This document shows, piece by piece, positions 57,593 through 64,000 of a DNA stretch of 64,000 bases (positions are counted from its first letter, which is position 1; every line of letters starts with the position of its first letter). The notes under the pieces were generated by a model. That model was not told the origin of the DNA. It was given only the letters and a program-made list of their open reading frames with translations, and made no database searches. Source of the stretch: Solen grandis (lineage: Eukaryota > Mollusca > Bivalvia > Adapedonta > Solenidae); NCBI GenBank assembly GCA_021229015.1, contig CM037782.1:62981909-63045908 (forward strand), in the 5' to 3' direction. Made by a program: the position numbers and the translations under genes.

Positions 57593-60500
57593 GCATTCTA
57601 TGGTATGTTTTTACGATGCGATAAAAACACGTTTATACCTCAATTTTATTATCCAAAGTATAAATGACGAAGTCTTGGTTTTCATTCTGAGCCAGAACAT
57701 TTCAAGTTTAATTGAACTTTCTGATCAGTTACTGTACAATGAATTTATACAAATAGAAAAAAAAAACTTCTATAAAAGACATGCGTCAGAGTATCAAACA
57801 TTCACTATAGATACAGTTAATAAATTAATAAATGACGTACATAGTTTCTTGGGAGTGACCTTTTAACGTATCCCCAGATATTATGTGTGTCATTTTTAGG
57901 AAAGGCAAGTTAAGAAAGATGTGCATATTTCTAAAAGAAAAATAATAAGAGAGAGAGAGAGAGATTATTAGATCTTATAAGGATTCTTTCTAAGGATTAA
58001 AAGGGGGCGGGGGTATTATGAATGACACACAGTACAGTGTTTATAGTATATAATGTCGAGAACGTTACGTTAACTCTAAACAGATACAATCAATTTACTT
58101 TAAGTAAAATATGTCTGTTTTCATGCATGTGGCAAAGCTTGTTATCATTAATATTTAATTTACAACTTCAGGCTTGAATGACAAAATAAACCAGCTCCGA
58201 CGGGATTCTGTCGCAATTTTGACGATTTGAGTTACTGAGTTTGAAGATGAATCTTTAGACGTTCTAGTCGAGCTAGCTATTTCATTAACCTATATTTTTT
58301 GTCATTTCAGTTAGACCAATATTTCATTTTTCCACTCACTATTCGGTTTTAGATGAGACACACCATAAGGGATACACGGTTTGCGTAAGAAACGCATTCA
58401 ATGTATAATCACTGTCGCCGTATTTTCTTTTTTATAAGGGTTTACGCGGCATATACGATACAATACACGCACTGAATTTTGAAATACTAATGTAATATAA
58501 AAGGTCAAGATTTTAGGTTGTTTAAGGAAATCCAGCCATCAATAAATCACAATCAAATGCTTAAAAAGACTTCAGTGCAAATGCAAACTGGACAAACTTT
58601 AGTTATCTATTCAAATTAAAGCTCTGGCTTAGAAGTTTGGGGTTTAAATCAAAGAAAGGAAATAGAAAGGTTACATATGATTTTTAGAAGAAGTAACGTG
58701 GAGTTAAAGATCATATGTAATTATTTTTATTGTGGTGAACAACGCAGAATAAACTTTCGATCTAAAAATAGTAATGTTTACTATTATTTGAAAGTTGTGC
58801 AGATAGATTATAATAGATAATAATAGATATATAAATTTCAGTCTTGGAATACTCATCGGCTAACTGCCTAAATGTATTTATTTACTGTGTTATCTTTTTA
58901 TGCTAACGCTTTATGAAGTTGAATGTGCTTTTGCTTTAAGCTAGTACATTCAAGTGCTCATGTACTCGGGAATATGAACTGGGTGCACTAACCACCTACC
59001 TACCCTCCTTTTTTTTTTTTTTTTTTTTGCTGGTGACCAGAAACGGAACCTTTTTTGGCTTTGGATTTTGCCAGTGTTTTCTCAAATATGCATAAAAGGA
59101 AAATATAGGAGATTTATTGTCCAGCGCCCATGATTACCTGACACTATTCTTAATAGAATAACTACAGGTTGTGTTTCATTGTGTATCACAAGCTGCTGTA
59201 TTGTTGTCCTTGGTTTAAGGATGATCCCTTATAAATGTGACAGAAGAAGTTGACAGCACCATGTTCACTGTCAAGTTCATAATGACACACAATTTTGACG
59301 TCAATATTTATCATCTGTTACAGATTTTATCCTATATCAAAGTTTATTTTCAGCATTATAGACATATGCCGAAATAAATTATGTAACAGAGCGCCAACGC
59401 AACAATGAATCAAAACTTAAACAACACAAAGCGAAAGTTCTATATTCATAACATAAAAATCCAGCGTACATATTGCAAAGTCTCCGAGATACAGTTCTAG
59501 TAAACATAGTCACTTTGCCAGCATAGAACTATAAATACAGCCTAACATTCCACGCAATAAACCCAGAGCGTTTCCAGGTCAAAACATTGGTATTCACCAG
59601 TTAATGTTACATCAAAGCATAACTACATGACTTTTGCGTATTACACCTAACTATGAAAATAACACGGTGTACGTATTTCCTGCACTAACAGAGCACCTGG
59701 GCATTCCTCTCTACAACAAAGTATATCGTTACTGCGAAGGTCTACACAATATTACGTTGTGTCGGTTCATAATTATGTAATAACTATTCATAATAACGAA
59801 TATAAGATCGGTATCTCTTTTATTGTCATAATAAGAAAATGTAATATTAAATAATGTGGTACGGGACGAGTTTGAAAAATCAATATTGTTACACGACAGA
59901 CTAACTCACGTATACATAAGTGATAGATAGATCTATGTCAGAAATGAACTACATGTGTAGTATGTCCTCACCTGTTACTTATATTGACAAAAAAATTATA
60001 AGTCCTTATTTCATATCCAGTGTCTAGAATACATAATTCACTCAAACTAACATACAAAATAATTCACATACAACCTACTATGCGAAAGTATGTGTAACAC
60101 ATGTACTAAGGTGAAGTAACTCAATAAAATAGTTCTGTAAGGCGCAGGCGCAGTCAGTATTCTGTAACGGATCAAGGCCCATTCATTAATGTTATACATA
60201 TATTAAGTGATTAATACCGGCTTAAAGTCTGCTAATATTGTGACAGTCTGTTACATCGGTGTTAGCTGGGATATTGTATCTGACAATGTTTAGCACCGTA
60301 AACAAAGTGTGTTAGGCGAACCATGACCGAATTCTAATTATAGAACCAGAAAAACTCGATACAAACAGCCACTCTATGCGGTCTAATAAAGTAGGTGTAC
60401 ATTAACCGGCCTATCCAAACAGTGTAAGTGTGAAGCACATGGTGAGCGGTTGACCTACTTTACTCAAATGTGATTTTTGTTTGTGATACTGTTTGTGAGC

Positions 60501-60988
60501 ACTTGACCTGGGTTTGAATAGAAACTATCAAAATATCAATAGGGGGAGGAGTTACATACAAATTGCGGAACCGTCCATACATGTGGCTATCACATTATCA
60601 AACAGCTGAGCGCCAGACAAAGGAGGTAAATATGTGCTATTTTGACGAATCCGGAGATCGAACCGATGAACTCTCGGGTTACGTTGCAAACATTTTGATT
60701 CTGAATTTCTTAAGGGCATTCATTGACATACATGGATAGATATTTCTTTGTGTTTAGAACCCGGATCTTTTGCACCGGTCGTCAAAATACTGTTTAAAAG
60801 ATCATATACCAAGCCCTGTGGGGTCCAGCGCACTATGGATACTGACCCCAAAGTGCTTTAGCAAAACCCCAGAAAAATATTGTAAGGTTAACATACCGTT
60901 TGCTTTCTTCGTTTTCGAACGTATATGTTACTCACTTGTCAACATCCACTCAAAATCTTACGATTCTGATTCACAAACACGAGAGAGA
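57593..60988 (+). other. No gene recognised
   Basis: AT-rich DNA with (GA)n at 57948-57963, a T run at 59008-59028 and a tRNA B-box-like GGAGATCGAACC complement near 60653 without a tRNA fold. Nothing else can be supported. Confidence 0.45.
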
Positions 60989-61148
60989 TAAGGTAAAGTC
61001 CCTGTAATGATTCCGCTACGTCTTGGACACCTTAACCTCTACCAAGATAACCAAGGTACCCTAATGAAACATTAGGAAACATTGGTTATCTCCGTGAAAG
61101 GCCATGAGGACTGAAATGTAGCGGAACCATGACAGGGACTTTACCTTA
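60989..61148. mobile_element. 160-bp MITE, TAAGGTAAAGTCCCTG termini
   Basis: The left end TAAGGTAAAGTCCCTGTAAT plus GATTCCGCTAC is inverted at the right (GTAGCGGAACCATGACAGGG then ACTTTACCTTA). The TIRs are about 31 bp, with two to three differences. Confidence 0.85.
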
Positions 61149-63500
61149 ATACACCACCACACCTTTTCATTTTGTAAATAAGGAAGAAATTCCTTTTTGA
61201 ACACGATATACAATATTTTACTTGCGCCACACTTTAAATAGGGAACATATTACATCAAGATCATTATCACCTAAACGCGCAATAAAATCATCTCGTCTTT
61301 GTGCAGTTTTCGGGCTATTTTATTTTATATATACGTCTCATCTTTCAGCAGACATAACTTCTTTTCTGAATGTGTGTACAAAACATAATAATAATAATAC
61401 AAACATAATAAGATTGCAGCCCTAATCACACATATATAGCCGCTCTTTTATAATTAATGTGCATTCAACATATGACATAAAAACTAAATAGATCATTAAT
61501 ACAAACTTTATGAAAAAAATATAAAAGGAATGATAAAATTAAGCAAAATACTAATGATACCGTAATAAAGAATAATAAATAAAAAAATGATGGATAATCG
61601 ACATCATAAAAGGTACGTCCTTAAAATTGGAAATTAAACCATAAGTGAGGTTAATGATTTATTTAGGGTAAGCCATAATTGGAAACACCCGGTAGACTAA
61701 TGCCGATTCACTACATGACAACAAGCCGTGGAAAAACAGGCTACTTAGACATCGTTTTACAGCGATTTTTGGCTAAAATATCGACCAATGAAAACTCATC
61801 TTATTAGTAACATTACTTGGAAAACTGCGATGGCGTAATACGACACACGCTAAAACGACGAAATACAGGGGTAAAATCCCACGGATGATATCGATCGGTT
61901 GGGCGTGGGTATACGACGATGAAGGTAGGTATGTGGATTGTTGAATGACAAGGGTATATATAATCGCCAATTTTACCAAACATGAAACGGGCTCTAGCTG
62001 AGTTGAGTCATAGAAATAAACATTAATTTCTCAGAAGACATGTTTCCTATAAATACAAATGAAATTTCCCTTTAAAAGGAAGACTTGCCCTTTTTCATTA
62101 TTAGCCGGTCTCTCCAAAGCCCCATCTGTTTTTGTTCAAGTCTAGGCCCAGTATAATAATGTACCGGCGAATGAATTTACCGGTAATGTTTGAATTTAGC
62201 TTTCAAGATTGTTTGACAAATGATAAACCGTATTAATAGTTTTATATATTTTTTTTTCACAGAGTTATGTGTTGATTGTTACATCTGCTAAATAACAAAC
62301 CGAACTGTGAAGGTAGTGTTGGGAATCAGTCAAAAACATCGGTTAATCAACCCATCTCTCTGACTAATTAATGATTAATACGTGACTTTGATGCCAAAAC
62401 TTGAAAACTGTTACAAATGTAAATTTCACATGCAGACAGTACTAAAAATTTAAAGCTTTTGTGATAAAAAATAACCACTAAAATATGAATGTTTTTCAGT
62501 TTGTTATTATTTGAACAGATTAATCGTTTTCACAGCTTACAAGTCAAAATTTTACTGCGACAGTGTAGACCAAAACACAGCAACAGCCGGCCCAGAAATA
62601 AATTTACAGTTACGTTGTAACTCTGTCTTATATAATAAAATGCATGATTCTACGACGAATAAGAGATCATCGTGAACGATATTTCAGCGTGGTCTTCGTC
62701 AACGATTCGTCGACGAACAGATTAATCTGGGCTAATCATAATAAATGGTTTCCGATTATGTATTTTACTAAATATCAAAGCAGAGTCCCAGAACAAGCAG
62801 CTGAGAACAGTTTCTACTAGACCGCTCTGTCTTTTGGAATTGCGCTAGTGAAACTGTTATATAAGAGAAAGTAAACAGGGTACCAAATCGCAATAGTTCA
62901 CTGAACGCACGGCATTGTTTCTTCCCATAACTTCGGGAAACCCGCATATTACGTGTACAAGCATAATAATCTTGGCTATCCGCCAAATGCAACATGTCCG
63001 AAATGCTACGATAACGATGATTTGAGAATCACAAATAATGACTTGAAGCCGTGGAACACTCTGTTTTCATTATTTCTCTTTTGTTTATAGCTAAGTTTAA
63101 TACGATAAGTGTAATTTATATCAGCACATTGTTACGTATTCACAAGGCACATTCGTTTGCTATAATCACCTGAATTTATCGTCAGAAAGTCTTGATTTTT
63201 GTGTGAACTAATATAATTATTTTCAGATCGCGAAGCGCGCATGCGTGAAGCACGTTTTGATACCCAGATCTGAAAGCAGTTGGCGGCGGCCTCGATGTAC
63301 ATTACTACGCAATAGTAGTTTTGTTGTCAAAAAATAGTTCATATTGAAACCTGTCGGTTAAGAGAAAACAAAATCAGCTATATATGTGTATGATGATAGA
63401 TCTATGTAAAGCAAGCAACACCTGTTACGTTAATGAAGTCTACTTTATCTTGAACAGTATGAATGTGGTATGCGTACAAGTGATAAAGGATACAAAGATA
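61149..63500 (+). other. No gene recognised
   Basis: AT-rich DNA with no coding signal. A small hairpin (CGTCAACGATTCGTCGACG) is near 62697, and a single arm of the CATCGTCGAATACCC foldback is near 61900. Confidence 0.45.
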
Positions 63501-63563
63501 TGTTTGTTGGGTTTAACGTTTCGCCATTCATTTAGAGACTATGCATGTCTACTTGAGGCAGGT
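63501..63563 (-). mobile_element. SINE family 2, short 3-prime fragment
   Basis: TTTGTTGGGTTTAACG to TCTACTTGAGGCAGGTT matches the tail side of the family. It directly borders the 73-bp tandem repeat. Confidence 0.6.
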
Positions 63564-63890
63564 TCCACCCATAAGTAAACACAGGGGTATCTAAACAGGG
63601 TACATACATTTGAGTGGTAATGAGGTTATGCCAAGTTCCACCCATAAGTTAACACAGGGGTATGTATACAGGGTACATAAATTTGAGTGGTAACGAGGTT
63701 ATGGCGAGTTACATCCATAAGCTAGCATAGGTGTATATATACAGGGTACATACATTTGAGCGGTAAGGAGGTTATGCCAAGTTCCACCCATAAGTTAACA
63801 CAGGGGTATGTATACAGGGTACATACATTTGAGCGGTAACGAGGTTATGTCGGGTTACATCCATAAGCTAGCATCGGGGTTACACCCATT
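63560..63890 (+). repeat. 73-bp tandem repeat, about 4.5 units
   Basis: CATAAG recurs at exact 73-bp spacing (63571, 63644, 63717, 63790, 63863). The unit contains GGGTACATACATTTGAG and GAGGTTATG. Units alternate between TTCCACCC and TTACATCC types, giving a 146-bp higher-order period. Stretches after 63890 show nothing. Confidence 0.93.
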
Positions 63891-64000
63891 ACTATATTGC
63901 TAATGAGTACATTCATGATAATTATGATTTATTGTAAAGGCATCAGGATAATTGTATGCAATACTATTTATCGCCATGCATAAAGTGAAATGGCAATTTA

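Noticed and set aside
57011..57866. 218-codon and smaller frames on both strands
   Set aside because: 33-bp minisatellite; open in several frames at once, no start context or domain.
62768..62995. 75-codon minus-strand ORF
   Set aside because: No recognisable domain, neighbouring splice sites or composition change; not supported as a gene.

Overview
The window is nuclear DNA of an animal, very probably a bivalve mollusc. It has short exons with GT-AG introns, an AT-rich background, tRNA-derived SINEs, many MITEs, rolling-circle-like elements with internal tandem repeats, and minisatellites. There is no operon structure. The placement rests on repeat style and gene content; the species cannot be named from sequence alone. 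Protein-coding exons make up only about 5 percent of the window.

Left part (1-22.2 kb, + strand): six exons of a nuclear receptor with two DNA-binding domains (2DBD-NR). Exon 1 (6113-6274) and exon 2 (11174-11324) encode the first DBD, with P-box CEACKK. Exon 3 (17980-18089) and exon 4 (18898-19045) encode the second DBD, with P-box CEGCKG. Exon 5 (19874-21366) encodes a long Ser/Thr/Pro-rich hinge with two SUMO-type motifs and five 35-residue repeats. Exon 6 (22123-22209) continues towards the ligand-binding domain. All phases join, giving 717 continuous codons. Both DBDs are split at the same two places, as expected from duplication of a two-exon cassette. The rest of the ligand-binding domain was not found; a 100-N assembly gap (23631-23730) lies 1.4 kb downstream.

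Middle part (22.2-44 kb): a TIR transposon, the gap, a tandem satellite of about 855 bp (23731-28100, nearly five units, four with a perfect AGGTCAAGGTCA), then repeat-rich DNA without a convincing complete gene. It holds SINEs, foldback elements, a SINE whose inside has grown into a 39-bp minisatellite, and a large inverted duplication (41.5-43.4 kb) whose minus arm carries a small first-exon-like ORF with a consensus splice donor.

Right part (44-64 kb): three exons on the minus strand (50878-50587, 46107-45964, 44939-44151) of an SLC16/monocarboxylate-transporter-like MFS protein; its C-terminal exon was not identified. About 500 bp upstream of its start codon is duplicated at 32.7 kb. A decayed coding remnant lies at 53.2-53.7 kb. 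From there to the end there are minisatellites, SINE fragments, a MITE and otherwise featureless DNA.

The receptor and the transporter are unrelated genes in opposite orientation. Nothing in the sequence links them functionally. The most notable biology is the 2DBD receptor with its cassette-duplicated DBDs and repeat-expanded hinge.
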